Assembly: GCA_036787955.1 (NCBI GenBank)
Contig: DAIQOI010000004.1
Span: forward strand, 205,493 to 269,492
From: UBA2336 sp036787955
GTDB lineage: Bacteria; Bacteroidota; Bacteroidia; Cytophagales; Cyclobacteriaceae
Direction: 5' to 3'
DNA: 64,000 nucleotides
Shown here: in pieces, positions 26,174-35,485 of the stretch
Position numbering within the stretch: position 1 is the first letter of the stretch
Layout: every line of letters starts with the position of its first letter
The notes under the pieces: generated by a model
Told to the model about the DNA's origin: nothing
Seen by the model: only the letters and a program-made list of their open reading frames with translations
Databases searched by the model: none
Position numbers and translations under genes: made by a program

Positions 26174-27061
26174 ATGATTGAACTGCCCACCATATCATCC
26201 GCGGCAGCACATAGCCGCAAGCCCGACTGGCTGCGTGTAAAGCTGCCCGTGGGCCCGGAATACGCCAAAGTACGCAGGCTGGTGGACGAACACCGCCTGC
26301 ACACCATTTGCGAAAGCGGCAACTGCCCCAACATGGGCGAATGCTGGGGTGCAGGCACTGCCACCTTCATGATACTGGGCAACATTTGCACACGCAGCTG
26401 TACTTTCTGTGCCGTGGCTACCGGCCGTCCCACCGAATACGACACCGATGAGCCCAGGCGCGTAGCCGAAGCCATCAGGCTGATGGGCGTAAAGCACGCT
26501 GTCATCACTTCGGTTAACCGCGATGAACTCAAAGACCGCGGGGCAGAAATATGGTACCAAACGGTGGTGTGGACCAAAAAACTCAATCCGGAAACCACCA
26601 TCGAAACACTCATCCCCGATACCAAGGGCAACTGGGACGCCTTGTACCGCATGATTGAAGGCGGACAGGAAGTGGTAAGCCACAACATGGAAACCGTTGA
26701 ACGCCTGTACCGCAAGGTACGGCCTCAGGCCAAATACGAACGCAGCCTGGAGCAGATAAGACGCATCCGCGAAGCCGGTAAACGCACCAAATCGGGCATC
26801 ATGCTGGGCCTGGGCGAAACCAAAGACGAGGTGCTTAAAGCCATGGACGACCTGGTGGAAAACGGCCTGCTTATCCTGACACTCGGACAATACCTGCAAC
26901 CTACCAAAATGCACCTGGAAGTGGCTGAGTACATCCACCCCGATACGTTTGAAATGTACAAAGAAGAGGGCCTGAAGCGCGGCCTCAGGTATGTAGAGGC
27001 TGGCCCGCTGGTACGCTCCAGCTACCATGCCGAACGCCACGTGAACGTTCCGCTGGACTGA
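26174..27061 (+). CDS. lipA: lipoyl synthase
   Basis: Radical-SAM enzyme that inserts two sulfurs into octanoyl chains on carrier proteins such as GcvH. 295 residues. The auxiliary cluster is C46-x4-C51-x5-C57 (CESGNCPNMGEC), the radical-SAM cluster is C72-x3-C76-x2-C79 (CTRSCTFC), and the C-terminal RSSY motif that supplies the serine ligand is present (VRSSYHAE). The position between gcvH and gcvP suggests expression is tied to demand for lipoylated H protein. Confidence 0.96.
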   Translation: MIELPTISSAAAHSRKPDWLRVKLPVGPEYAKVRRLVDEHRLHTICESGNCPNMGECWGAGTATFMILGNICTRSCTFCAVATGRPTEYDTDEPRRVAEAIRLMGVKHAVITSVNRDELKDRGAEIWYQTVVWTKKLNPETTIETLIPDTKGNWDALYRMIEGGQEVVSHNMETVERLYRKVRPQAKYERSLEQIRRIREAGKRTKSGIMLGLGETKDEVLKAMDDLVENGLLILTLGQYLQPTKMHLEVAEYIHPDTFEMYKEEGLKRGLRYVEAGPLVRSSYHAERHVNVPLD

Positions 27062-27116
27062 TCTCCGCCATCAAATTCTTCGTATAACCCGCTTTTTATT
27101 TGCAGCGCCACTCTTC

Positions 27117-27124
27117 TACCTTTG
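27117..27124 (+). promoter_or_regulatory. TAnnTTTG -7 element upstream of gcvP
   Basis: TACCTTTG is a perfect -7 match, 43 nt before the gcvP ATG. The nearest TTTG upstream is only 14 nt away, shorter than the usual 18-20, so the -33 part is poor. It overlaps the upstream extension of the gcvP frame and supports the ATG at 27167. Confidence 0.4.
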
Positions 27125-27166
27125 TGGCGCCTTAAAACCCCCTGCCGGCAAAACTGTTTTAACGTT

Positions 27167-30046
27167 ATGAGTTACAATTACCTCTATTCCGAGAAGTTTG
27201 AATTACGCCACATTGGCCCCGATGCACCGCAAATTGAAGAAATGCTGAAAACGGTAAAAGCTTCATCCCTGGATGAACTGATAGATCAGACCGTGCCCGC
27301 CAATATCCGGTTGAAAAAACCCCTGAACCTCCCTCCTGCAAAATCGGAAGTACAGTTTCTCAATGACTTCAGAAAACTGGCATCGCAAAACAAAGTATTC
27401 AAATCATTCATTGGTATGGGCTATTACAATACCCATACACCGGCTGTTATCCTGCGCAACATTCTGGAAAACCCGGGGTGGTACACCGCCTACACTCCCT
27501 ACCAGGCCGAAATTGCCCAGGGACGCCTCGAGGCGCTGATTAACTACCAGACCATGATCATGGACCTTACCGGCATGGAAATAGCCAATGCATCGCTGCT
27601 GGACGAAGGCACAGCCGCTGCCGAAGCTATGCACATGCTGCACGCTTCGCTGAAGCCGGAAAAGAAAAACGCTCATGTATTTTTTGCCGATGAGAATATT
27701 TTCCCGCAAACACTCGATGTGCTGAAAACCCGATCAGCACCGCTGGGTATTGTGCTTGAAACCGGCGATATACGCAAACTCGATGTTACCCGCCCGGAAC
27801 TTTTTGCCGTGCTCGTTCAATATCCCGACAACAACGGATCCATTACAGATTATTCCGGCTTTATTGCTGCAGCACACGAGCACAACGTGTACGTGGCCGT
27901 TGCTGCCGACCTGCTGGCTTTGGCCTTGCTGAAATCACCAGGTGAAATGGGTGCCGATGTAGCAATAGGTTCCAGCCAGCGCTTTGGTGTGCCCATGGGC
28001 TTTGGCGGACCCCACTCGGCTTACTTTGCCACGCGCGAGGCATTTAAACGCCAGATACCCGGCCGTATCATTGGTGCCTCGGTTGACGCACAGGGAAAAC
28101 CCGGCTATCGAATGGCGTTGCAAACACGCGAACAACACATTCGCCGAGAAAAGGCTACTTCCAATATCTGTACCGCACAGGTGCTGCTGGCCGTTATGGC
28201 CGGCATGTATGCCGTGTATCACGGACCGGAAGGAATTAAAAAAATTGCTGCAAGGGTTCACGGACTGGCCGATCTGCTCAATCGCGAACTGCAGAAACTC
28301 GGTTACAGGCAGCTTAACCAATACTTTTTCGATACACTTAAAATTGCCGTGCCCGATAAGGCAGCCATTCGCAGGGAAGCCGAAAAACGAATGATTAACC
28401 TGCGCTATTTTGAAGACAACCACGTGGGTGTTTCACTGGATGAGACAGCCACCCTCAATGACGTAAATGAACTGTTAAAAATTTTCGGCAGCAAAAACCC
28501 GGTTCCTGCTTCGGGTGAAACGGCCGGCTCCATACCGGATGCACTGGTTCGTACTTCACCTTACCTCACGCATCCGGTATTCAATACCCACCATTCGGAG
28601 CACGAAATGCTTCGGTATATCAAGAAGCTGGAAAACAAAGATCTGTCGCTGGTGCATTCCATGATACCGCTGGGTTCCTGCACCATGAAGCTCAACGCTA
28701 CAACCGAAATGATTCCGGTAACCTGGGCCGAATTTGGCAACCTGCATCCTTTTGCTCCTGCGGAGCAAACCAAAGGTTATCAGCAAATGATTCAAGAACT
28801 GGAAGGCTGGCTGGCAGAAATCACCGGTTTTACAGGTGTTTCGTTACAACCCAACAGCGGTGCACAGGGCGAATATGCCGGACTGATGGTAATACGTGCT
28901 TATCATCAGCACCGCGGTGAAGGACATCGTAACGTTGCATTGATCCCTGCTTCGGCACACGGTACCAATCCCGCCAGCGCGGTGATGGCCGGCATGCAGG
29001 TAGTTATCGTTAAGTCGGATGAGAACGGCAAGATTGATGTAGCCGACCTGCGCACAAAAGCCGAACAGCATAAAAACAACTTATCGTGCCTGATGGTAAC
29101 CTACCCGTCTACCCATGGCGTGTTTGAAGAAGCGATAACAGAAATATGCGACATCGTACACCAATATGGCGGACTGGTGTATATGGATGGCGCCAACATG
29201 AACGCGCAGGTAGGCCTTACCTCACCGGCCAGTATTGGTGCCGATGTGTGCCATCTTAACCTGCATAAAACCTTTTGCATACCGCACGGTGGCGGTGGCC
29301 CGGGAATGGGGCCTATTTGCGTAAACGATAAGCTGAAGCCCTTCCTTCCCGGGCACCCGGTGGTGAAAACCGGTGGTGACAGGGCCATCACCGCAGTATC
29401 GGCAGCACCTTTTGGCAGCGCCAGCATTCTTACCATATCATATGCCTATATCGCCATGATGGGTGCCGAAGGCCTGACCAACGCAACCAGGATAGCTATT
29501 CTTAATGCCAACTACATCAAAGCACGGCTTGAAGGTCATTATAAAATTTTGTATGCCGGCACCAACGGTCGTTGTGCACACGAAATGATTGTTGACTGCC
29601 GCGATTTTAAGAAAGCGGGCATTGAAGTGGAAGATATTGCCAAACGCCTGATGGACTACGGCTTCCACGCCCCCACGGTATCCTTCCCGGTTGCCGGTAC
29701 ACTAATGATTGAACCCACCGAAAGCGAGACAAAAGAAGAACTCGACCGCTTCTGCGATGCGCTGATCGAAATCAGAAAGGAAATACGCGAAGTAGAAGAA
29801 GGCAAAGCCGATAAGGAAAATAACGTGTTGAAAAATGCTCCGCATACTGCTGCCGTAGTAACAGCCGATAGCTGGAACCGTCCCTATTCACGCGAAAAGG
29901 CTGCCTATCCCCTGCCTTATGTACGCGAAGCAAAATTCTGGCCCAGTGTAAGCCGCATTGACAATGCTTATGGCGACCGGAACCTGGTATGCAGCTGCCT
30001 GCCGGTTGAATCTTATCAGGATAAAGAAGAGTCGGTTACTATCTGA
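27167..30046 (+). CDS. gcvP: glycine dehydrogenase (decarboxylating), P protein
   Basis: PLP enzyme that decarboxylates glycine and passes the aminomethyl group to lipoylated GcvH. 959 residues from ATG 27167, the single-chain form with fused alpha and beta halves. Conserved blocks: FIGMGYYNTHTPAVI, YTPYQAEIAQGRLEALINYQ, the glycine-rich GGGGPGMGP, and the PLP lysine Lys701 in NLHKTFCIPHGG. An upstream in-frame extension to 27122 runs through a promoter box and is not likely translated. Together with kbl/tdh and the serine dehydratase, it gives this region a glycine/serine/threonine breakdown theme. Confidence 0.96.
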   Translation: MSYNYLYSEKFELRHIGPDAPQIEEMLKTVKASSLDELIDQTVPANIRLKKPLNLPPAKSEVQFLNDFRKLASQNKVFKSFIGMGYYNTHTPAVILRNILENPGWYTAYTPYQAEIAQGRLEALINYQTMIMDLTGMEIANASLLDEGTAAAEAMHMLHASLKPEKKNAHVFFADENIFPQTLDVLKTRSAPLGIVLETGDIRKLDVTRPELFAVLVQYPDNNGSITDYSGFIAAAHEHNVYVAVAADLLALALLKSPGEMGADVAIGSSQRFGVPMGFGGPHSAYFATREAFKRQIPGRIIGASVDAQGKPGYRMALQTREQHIRREKATSNICTAQVLLAVMAGMYAVYHGPEGIKKIAARVHGLADLLNRELQKLGYRQLNQYFFDTLKIAVPDKAAIRREAEKRMINLRYFEDNHVGVSLDETATLNDVNELLKIFGSKNPVPASGETAGSIPDALVRTSPYLTHPVFNTHHSEHEMLRYIKKLENKDLSLVHSMIPLGSCTMKLNATTEMIPVTWAEFGNLHPFAPAEQTKGYQQMIQELEGWLAEITGFTGVSLQPNSGAQGEYAGLMVIRAYHQHRGEGHRNVALIPASAHGTNPASAVMAGMQVVIVKSDENGKIDVADLRTKAEQHKNNLSCLMVTYPSTHGVFEEAITEICDIVHQYGGLVYMDGANMNAQVGLTSPASIGADVCHLNLHKTFCIPHGGGGPGMGPICVNDKLKPFLPGHPVVKTGGDRAITAVSAAPFGSASILTISYAYIAMMGAEGLTNATRIAILNANYIKARLEGHYKILYAGTNGRCAHEMIVDCRDFKKAGIEVEDIAKRLMDYGFHAPTVSFPVAGTLMIEPTESETKEELDRFCDALIEIRKEIREVEEGKADKENNVLKNAPHTAAVVTADSWNRPYSREKAAYPLPYVREAKFWPSVSRIDNAYGDRNLVCSCLPVESYQDKEESVTI

Positions 30047-30047
30047 T

Positions 30048-30215
30048 TTACAGAATTGAAAACCAGATTACACCTGCCAGGGTAATTAAAATGGCAGCTA
30101 TCCACAGCCAGAAAGCTATGCGCACATGGCGTTCGGTTGTTCGCACAATCGATCTCATTTTGCGCAAAGCATAACTCTCTTTAGGCTGTTCCTGCTGATT
30201 ATTCTGTTCAGACAT
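30048..30215 (-). CDS. 55-residue single-span membrane protein
   Basis: Short ORF in the gcvP to M28 peptidase gap, too small for most length cut-offs. It begins MSEQNNQQEQPKESYALRKM, has a basic stretch (RSIVRTTERHVR), then one clear membrane helix (about residues 33-53, IAFWLWIAAILITLAGVIW) and ends FSIL. The stop codon TAA lies one base past the gcvP stop on the opposite strand, so the genes converge. Charge distribution predicts the N-terminus inside. The hydrophilic-basic-helix pattern without internal stops makes it a plausible real gene; function unknown. Confidence 0.6.
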   Translation of the reverse strand: MSEQNNQQEQPKESYALRKMRSIVRTTERHVRIAFWLWIAAILITLAGVIWFSIL

Positions 30216-30353
30216 ATCCAACGAGTTTTACCTTTATGCAAAACATCAATATGATGTAACCGCATTTGCACATAACCTGGCGGGATGCAACTTCAGTCGT
30301 TTTTGAGGTGAGTCCGGTACGTTCTGCCGGAAAACTAGCAACAAAAACGTTAT

Positions 30354-31733
30354 CTATTTTAGCCCATAGCGGTCAATCAGATACACCAGGGCAGCCATGG
30401 ATGCAGCACCCAACGCCAGTTCGCGCCTGTCCACTTTATCAATTGTATCCTCCGGTGTATGATGATAGCTGAAGTAACGTTGTGAATCGGGCAGCAGCCC
30501 CATTAACGGCACACCTTGTGGTGCCAGCGGACTTATATCAGCACCTCCGCCTTCGGTATCAAAGTCGTGCAGGCCATAGGGTTCCAGCAAAGGTTTCCAG
30601 CTTTGCACTTTGGCTTTGGCCGCAGCTATTGTTGGCACCGTAAAACCACGCGGCACAAAACCCCCGCGGTCGGATTCGATGGCGGCAATATGAACCTCCC
30701 TGCGGTCGGCCGCCTGCCTGGCATACTCCAGTCCGCCACGCAGGCCGTTTTCTTCATTCATAAACATTACCGCGCGGATGGTATAACGTGGTTTATAGCC
30801 GAGTGCTTTCAGGATGCGCAGCACTTCAATGGATTGCACACATCCGGCCCCATCATCGTGCGCGCCCTGTCCCAGATCCCAACTGTCTAAGTGGCCACCC
30901 ACAACTATATACTGCTTCGGATTTTCTGTTCCGCGCAGTTCACCAACCACATTAAAGGAAGGCGCATCGGGCAATGTTTCGCAGTGCATTTCCAGATAAA
31001 ACTGCAGGTTGGGATCATCGTTCAGAAGCCTGCTCAGCAAATCTGCATGATTGGTAGCGATGGCTGCCGCAGGAATCTTGGGTACATTCAGCGCATAGCG
31101 CAAAGACCCTGTATGCGGATAATCTTCCGGATTAGGACTCATAGACCGTACCAATGCAGCTACCGCGCCATACTTTGCCGCTTCCGATGCCCCGTTTGCA
31201 CGCTGATCAACAGCCCCACCGTAGGCAGCGAAGGTTTGCAATTGTTTCGGATCCATCGGCCGGTTGTAGAAAACAATTTTGCCTTTTAGCTTACCCTGCT
31301 CGCCCAGTTTTTTCAGCTCATCCCACGAACGCACCTCGGCCACCTGGGCCAATACTCCTGAAGGACCCGTTCCTACCGATCCGCCCAGCGCACAGATGTT
31401 CACCCGCTCAACACCTAGTTTTTTTGAGTTCACGATGCGCCCCACTTCAGGTTTACCGCGCACCCAGTGGGGCACCATAACCGGCTGCAGCCATACTGAA
31501 TCAAAGCCGTATTGCTGCATCACCTGACGCGTATATTCAACGGCAGCAGCAGCACCTGGTGAGCCGCTTAGCCGGGGGCCAATGCGCGTACACAGGTATT
31601 CCAGCACATCGTATGCCTTGCCGTTTACCAGTGCTTCATCGAAAATTTTGCGAATGAATTTTTCATCTTCGGTCTGCGCAGCAGCTGGAAATAATGAGAT
31701 TGCAAGACAAATGAGCAAAGGTAATTTTTGCAT
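30354..31733 (-). CDS. M28-family zinc peptidase, exported (carboxypeptidase Q-like)
   Basis: 459 residues with a signal peptide (about 1-19, ending PAAAQ). An N-terminal propeptide-like part and a PA-type insert (about 120-230) precede the M28 catalytic domain. Zinc-binding and catalytic marks are GGHLDSWD, AHDDGAG, MNEENG (adjacent Glu pair), the Asp in ESDRGG, and a late His in SYHHTPEDTIDKV. This set matches aminopeptidase/carboxypeptidase Q relatives that trim peptides in the periplasm or outside the cell. Followed 11 nt upstream by the next minus-strand gene, so possibly co-transcribed with it. Confidence 0.9.
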   Translation of the reverse strand: MQKLPLLICLAISLFPAAAQTEDEKFIRKIFDEALVNGKAYDVLEYLCTRIGPRLSGSPGAAAAVEYTRQVMQQYGFDSVWLQPVMVPHWVRGKPEVGRIVNSKKLGVERVNICALGGSVGTGPSGVLAQVAEVRSWDELKKLGEQGKLKGKIVFYNRPMDPKQLQTFAAYGGAVDQRANGASEAAKYGAVAALVRSMSPNPEDYPHTGSLRYALNVPKIPAAAIATNHADLLSRLLNDDPNLQFYLEMHCETLPDAPSFNVVGELRGTENPKQYIVVGGHLDSWDLGQGAHDDGAGCVQSIEVLRILKALGYKPRYTIRAVMFMNEENGLRGGLEYARQAADRREVHIAAIESDRGGFVPRGFTVPTIAAAKAKVQSWKPLLEPYGLHDFDTEGGGADISPLAPQGVPLMGLLPDSQRYFSYHHTPEDTIDKVDRRELALGAASMAALVYLIDRYGLK

Positions 31734-31744
31734 AATTTACATAA

Positions 31745-32200
31745 TTAGGGATCTATCACGCGCGCATTCTTTATAATGTACATATGATGATCCGGATCAA
31801 AATCATTCAGAAACAAAATACCTTCAACGGTGATCTGGCGGGTTACGAAACGGATTGGCTGTTTGGTTTGTAACTCAACAACTGTTTCCGGACCTGCACC
31901 GCCACAGAAGTAGCACTGGCTGAAGGGCAAGGCCGAGAGCATATATTCCTGTCGTCCGCCCAACTCGGCCATGGGAATCAGGTAACCTTTTACACGCACC
32001 ACCTTGCCGTTGTAGCTCCATAGCCGCTTGCTGAAGCGGGGCGATTCGATTTCAAAACCATTTTCTTCTGCAGGCCTTCTTTCAAAGCCCACCTCAGCCA
32101 ATATTTTCCACACATCTTCCTGCTGGGCTTGTGCAGCAACACCCGTGCCCATCAATAAAAACCACATCAGTCGCATCATCATAATCCGAAAAGAAGGCAT
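31745..32200 (-). CDS. exported hypothetical protein with a QCYFCGG motif
   Basis: About 151 residues from the ATG at 32200 (alternatives at 32182 and 32224). A hydrophobic signal segment ends AAQAQ. The body has a small beta-domain (YNGKVVRVKGYLIPMAELGGRQEYML) followed by FSQCYFCGGAGPETVVEL, where the C-x2-C-G-G could bind metal or form a disulfide. It ends with another beta segment about restoring a value (ITVEGILFLN). I recall similar unnamed proteins in Bacteroidota, loosely like DUF3299, but cannot name a family with confidence. It precedes the M28 peptidase by 11 nt and is divergent from tauE. Confidence 0.65.
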   Translation of the reverse strand: MPSFRIMMMRLMWFLLMGTGVAAQAQQEDVWKILAEVGFERRPAEENGFEIESPRFSKRLWSYNGKVVRVKGYLIPMAELGGRQEYMLSALPFSQCYFCGGAGPETVVELQTKQPIRFVTRQITVEGILFLNDFDPDHHMYIIKNARVIDP

Positions 32201-32235
32201 TACTTTGCGTGAAGATAAATGCATTTATATTTTAA

Positions 32236-33045
32236 ATGACTGAAATTGTTGGACTGACGCTGGCCGGCCTGATTGGCGGTTTTATTGCCGGTCTCACTGG
32301 TATAGGTACGGGTTTTATGATGCTGGCTGTTATTCCGCTGGTGTTGCATCATTACCAGGTTCCGGCCGAATTGTTTGTACCGGTTACAATTGCCAATACA
32401 GTGCTGGCTACATTGGTGTCATCGGGTGCTAACCTTGTTACCACACTTCGCACGCGGACTTTTTATCACTACGAAACGGCCTGGACGTCATTGGGTGCGG
32501 TGGTGTCGTCGTTTGTTGTATTTGAACTGGTGGCCAAAAGCGAATTCTATTCGCGAAAACTGTTTACCGGCATGATCATTTTCTTCATGCTCATCATTAT
32601 CGTACAGACTTTTCAAAAATTGCGCCTGTCTAGTCCGGAAAAGGAAAAAGTTAGTCGCAGCCGGTTGGCACTTACCGGAGTAGTGGCCGGAGCAGCTTCG
32701 GCACTCACCGGGTTGGGAGGCGGCACGCTGCTTATACCCATGCTCAACCTGTGGCAGAAAATGGACATCCTGAAGGCCAAGTCTATTTCATTTGGTACCA
32801 TCTTCGCTATTGCGCTGTGGCTCTCGGTAAACAACCTGTTTTTCGAACCCGATTACAACATTCCGCACAGCAAAGGTTTGATTGTATTTCCGCTGGTTAT
32901 ACCCATTAGCCTGGGCGTTGTGCTGGGCTCTCCTGCCGGGGTGTTATTCAGCCACCGTATCCCGGCCCGCACGGTTACCCTTTTATTTCTGGTTGTGCTT
33001 TCTATTGTAACCATTCAGAAAACTTTTGAACTGATTCACCTGTAA
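32236..33045 (+). CDS. TauE/SafE-family membrane permease
   Basis: 269 residues with about eight hydrophobic helices in two similar halves, as in the sulfite exporter TauE/SafE (DUF81) family. Each half opens with a glycine-rich helix start: GGFIAGLTGIGTGFMML near residue 14 and GAASALTGLGGGTLLIPML near residue 154. These transporters usually export small sulfur or organic anions; the substrate cannot be told from sequence. It is divergent from the exported protein gene and followed by sdaA after 70 nt. Confidence 0.88.
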   Translation: MTEIVGLTLAGLIGGFIAGLTGIGTGFMMLAVIPLVLHHYQVPAELFVPVTIANTVLATLVSSGANLVTTLRTRTFYHYETAWTSLGAVVSSFVVFELVAKSEFYSRKLFTGMIIFFMLIIIVQTFQKLRLSSPEKEKVSRSRLALTGVVAGAASALTGLGGGTLLIPMLNLWQKMDILKAKSISFGTIFAIALWLSVNNLFFEPDYNIPHSKGLIVFPLVIPISLGVVLGSPAGVLFSHRIPARTVTLLFLVVLSIVTIQKTFELIHL

Positions 33046-33115
33046 AAGCAGTTATTTTCCAGGTTATTTATTAGTCGCAAAATCGTACCTTCATTCATCA
33101 AATCACCAAATACCC

Positions 33116-34018
33116 ATGGCCTTTCTGTTTGATTCGTTTGAAAACTGGAAAAAATATGCCGAAGACAGGCGCATGACTTTGCCGGAGGTGGTAATGGAAT
33201 ACGAGCGTACCCAGTACAACCGCAGCAATACAGAAATCATTTCGGGCCTGCAGAAAGCCTGGGACGTGATGAAAGATGCCGTGCAAACAGGGCTGACGGA
33301 GGACATGCGCTCGCGTTCGGGCATGGTGAACAACGGGGCTAAAAAAGTATACAATCATCCGCTGCCGGTGTTGTCAAAAGAATTTCAGAATCTCATCTCG
33401 CGTGCCCTGGCTGCCAAGGAAGTGAATTCGTGCATGGGGCGTGTGGTGGCTGCTCCTACCGCAGGGGCCAGTGGCATCATGCCGGGTGTTTTGTACACGC
33501 TGCAGGAAATACATCATGTGCCGGATGAAAAAATTATTGAAGCCATGTTGCTGGCTGCCGGTGTAGCCTTAATAATAGAGCAAAAGGCCAGCATAGCAGG
33601 CGCAGTTGGCGGCTGCCAGGCCGAAACCGGTACAGCTGCCGCCATGGGTGCTGCCGCTATAGTGTATTGCCTGGGCGGAAATACCAACCAGATTTTTAAT
33701 GCGGTAGCCATTACCATTCAGTGCATGCTTGGACTGGTATGCGACCCGGTGGCTGGCCTGGTTGAAGTACCCTGTATTGTACGCAACGCCAGCGCGGCCG
33801 CGATTGCTTTCAGCTCGGCACAAATCGGTTTGGCTGATGTAAGCAGTGTGATACCGGTAGATGAGGTTGTTGAAGCCATGGGCGAAATAGGCGCCAGCAT
33901 GGAAACACGCTACAAGGAAACTGCTCTGGGTGGGCTGGCCGCTACCAAAACCGGACAGGCTATCGCTAAAAAAGTATTGATTCACGACATCGAGGTGCTT
34001 CCGGATGAGCCCGCTTAA
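33116..34018 (+). CDS. sdaAA: L-serine dehydratase, iron-sulfur dependent, alpha chain
   Basis: Deaminates L-serine to pyruvate with a [4Fe-4S] cluster. 300 residues, corresponding to the alpha (catalytic) chain of the two-subunit type. The cluster cysteines are Cys167 (GGCQAE), Cys209 (VCDPVAG) and Cys220 (EVPC), with the 42 and 11 residue spacing of the family. The PTAGASGIMPG block is also typical. No beta chain gene is next to it; it must be elsewhere or absent. Functionally it follows on from glycine/serine interconversion and the gcv genes in this window. Confidence 0.92.
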   Translation: MAFLFDSFENWKKYAEDRRMTLPEVVMEYERTQYNRSNTEIISGLQKAWDVMKDAVQTGLTEDMRSRSGMVNNGAKKVYNHPLPVLSKEFQNLISRALAAKEVNSCMGRVVAAPTAGASGIMPGVLYTLQEIHHVPDEKIIEAMLLAAGVALIIEQKASIAGAVGGCQAETGTAAAMGAAAIVYCLGGNTNQIFNAVAITIQCMLGLVCDPVAGLVEVPCIVRNASAAAIAFSSAQIGLADVSSVIPVDEVVEAMGEIGASMETRYKETALGGLAATKTGQAIAKKVLIHDIEVLPDEPA

Positions 34019-34040
34019 TTCAAAAAGCTGGTCTGTGGTT

Positions 34041-34805
34041 TTAAAAAGCGTCTTTTTTCACCACCACAGATGACGCCTGTGCCTTGGGAAAAACAACGAT
34101 ATCGGCAAGCACCACATGGTCGGGGCGTGTAAGCACGTATAAAATTACATCGGCAATATCTTCCGCACGCAGGGGCTGATAGCCTTTATACACCTGAGCC
34201 GCGCGCGCCTCATCGCCCTTAAAGCGCACCAACGAAAATTCCGTCTCCACCAGGCCGGGATGAATACCGGTAACTTTAATGTTATAAGGGTTTAAATCCA
34301 GGCGCATGCCGCGCGTAAGCGCATCTACGGCAAACTTACTGGCACAATAGACATTACCATTCGGGTACACTTCTTTACCTGCAATAGAACCTATGTTAAT
34401 AATGTGGCCCTGCTGCCGTTGCACCATGCCCGGAATAACCATGCGCGATATGTACAGCAGGCCTTTCACATTTATATCCATCATCGCGTCCCAGTCGGCA
34501 ATGCTCCCGGTATGTATTGGGTCAAGCCCATGTGCATTGCCGGCATTGTTGATGAGAACATCTATCTGCTTCCACTTTTCCGGAAGGGCGTTCCAGGCCT
34601 GCTCTACTTCGGTAAAGTTACGGATGTCAAAAATCAGGGCCTGCACTTCTGCCAGAGGTGAAAGTTCCTGTTGCAGTTTTTCCAACCGGTCTTTTCGTCT
34701 TCCGCAGATTACAAGGTTAAAGTGGTTGCGCGCCAGCGTTTGTGCAGTTGCCAGTCCAATACCCGAGGTGGCACCTGTTATCAGGGCAATACGTTTCTTC
34801 ATCAC
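34041..34805 (-). CDS. short-chain dehydrogenase/reductase (YdfG-like)
   Basis: 254-residue classical SDR. TGATSGIG (residues 10-17) binds NADP, the Arg in CGRRKDR suggests NADPH preference, NNAG and the catalytic Ser in INIGSIAGKEVY, and Y-x3-K (YCASKFA) are present. It resembles YdfG-type 3-hydroxy acid (L-allo-threonine or serine) dehydrogenases, but SDR substrates are hard to call. Its start overlaps the stop of the PorT-like gene by 4 nt, so it is the last gene of a menG-porT-SDR unit. Confidence 0.85.
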   Translation of the reverse strand: MMKKRIALITGATSGIGLATAQTLARNHFNLVICGRRKDRLEKLQQELSPLAEVQALIFDIRNFTEVEQAWNALPEKWKQIDVLINNAGNAHGLDPIHTGSIADWDAMMDINVKGLLYISRMVIPGMVQRQQGHIINIGSIAGKEVYPNGNVYCASKFAVDALTRGMRLDLNPYNIKVTGIHPGLVETEFSLVRFKGDEARAAQVYKGYQPLRAEDIADVILYVLTRPDHVVLADIVVFPKAQASSVVVKKDAF

Positions 34806-35485
34806 TGAAAAATAAAATAAAAATGAACAGTGTTGGTGGTAACGTTTTTCAGCGGTTTGCCAAAATTATTTTCGGTATTATCCAATACATTGAAAACACC
34901 CCGTGAAAAACGTATTTCAGGTGAAAGTTTAAACAAAGGGAAATACAAGTCAAAGCCAATGCCGGCCTCCAGGCTGAGGTTGAATCCTTTTATTTCCAGC
35001 GAGTTGATAACATTTTCTATTTCTTTCTTGCCCGAAGCCTCGATGCCGGGCCTTGCACCTCCAATCATATACATGCGGATGTTGCCTCTGCGCATGGATT
35101 TGTATTTAACCAATACCGGAAATTCCACCATCGTGGTTTCTACCAGTTCACGCTGTGAGTCGCCATTGGTGAACCGATAGAAAAGTTCGTGTTCATAAAA
35201 TCCAACGGTGGGCATCAGGCGCACATCCACAAACTCATGGGCGCGGTAGTTTACCAGAAAGCCCAGCGAAAAACCGGGTTTCCAGGCAGGTATAACCGAG
35301 TGAACCGTGTCTAAATCGGGTGTAACAAAAAGATCAGAATATTTTATCTGATAGGAAGTTGAATGCAGCCCCAGCAAAAATCCGTAACTGATTTTACGCT
35401 TTTCATCGTAATCGGGGTTGTTTTTGCGCGCCCACATAAAAGATTGTGCCTGCAGTGCCAGCGGAAGCAGCAGGTACAACAGCAT
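34802..35485 (-). CDS. porT: PorT-like outer membrane protein
   Basis: 227 residues from the ATG at 35485, which overlaps the menG stop by one base. Signal peptide (about 1-14, ending LALQAQ), then an eight-strand-like beta-barrel sequence with a terminal aromatic residue (HFYFIFQ). It resembles PorT-family proteins required for type IX secretion in Bacteroidota, and the position beside menG/ubiE is the one I know for porT in Cytophagales. The many PorT-family paralogues outside T9SS make the exact role less certain. Confidence 0.75.
   Translation of the reverse strand: MLLYLLLPLALQAQSFMWARKNNPDYDEKRKISYGFLLGLHSTSYQIKYSDLFVTPDLDTVHSVIPAWKPGFSLGFLVNYRAHEFVDVRLMPTVGFYEHELFYRFTNGDSQRELVETTMVEFPVLVKYKSMRRGNIRMYMIGGARPGIEASGKKEIENVINSLEIKGFNLSLEAGIGFDLYFPLFKLSPEIRFSRGVFNVLDNTENNFGKPLKNVTTNTVHFYFIFQ

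Noticed and set aside
26195..27040. 281-codon minus-strand frame across lipA
   Set aside because: lipA has full cysteine motifs on the plus strand; the opposite frame is a composition artefact.
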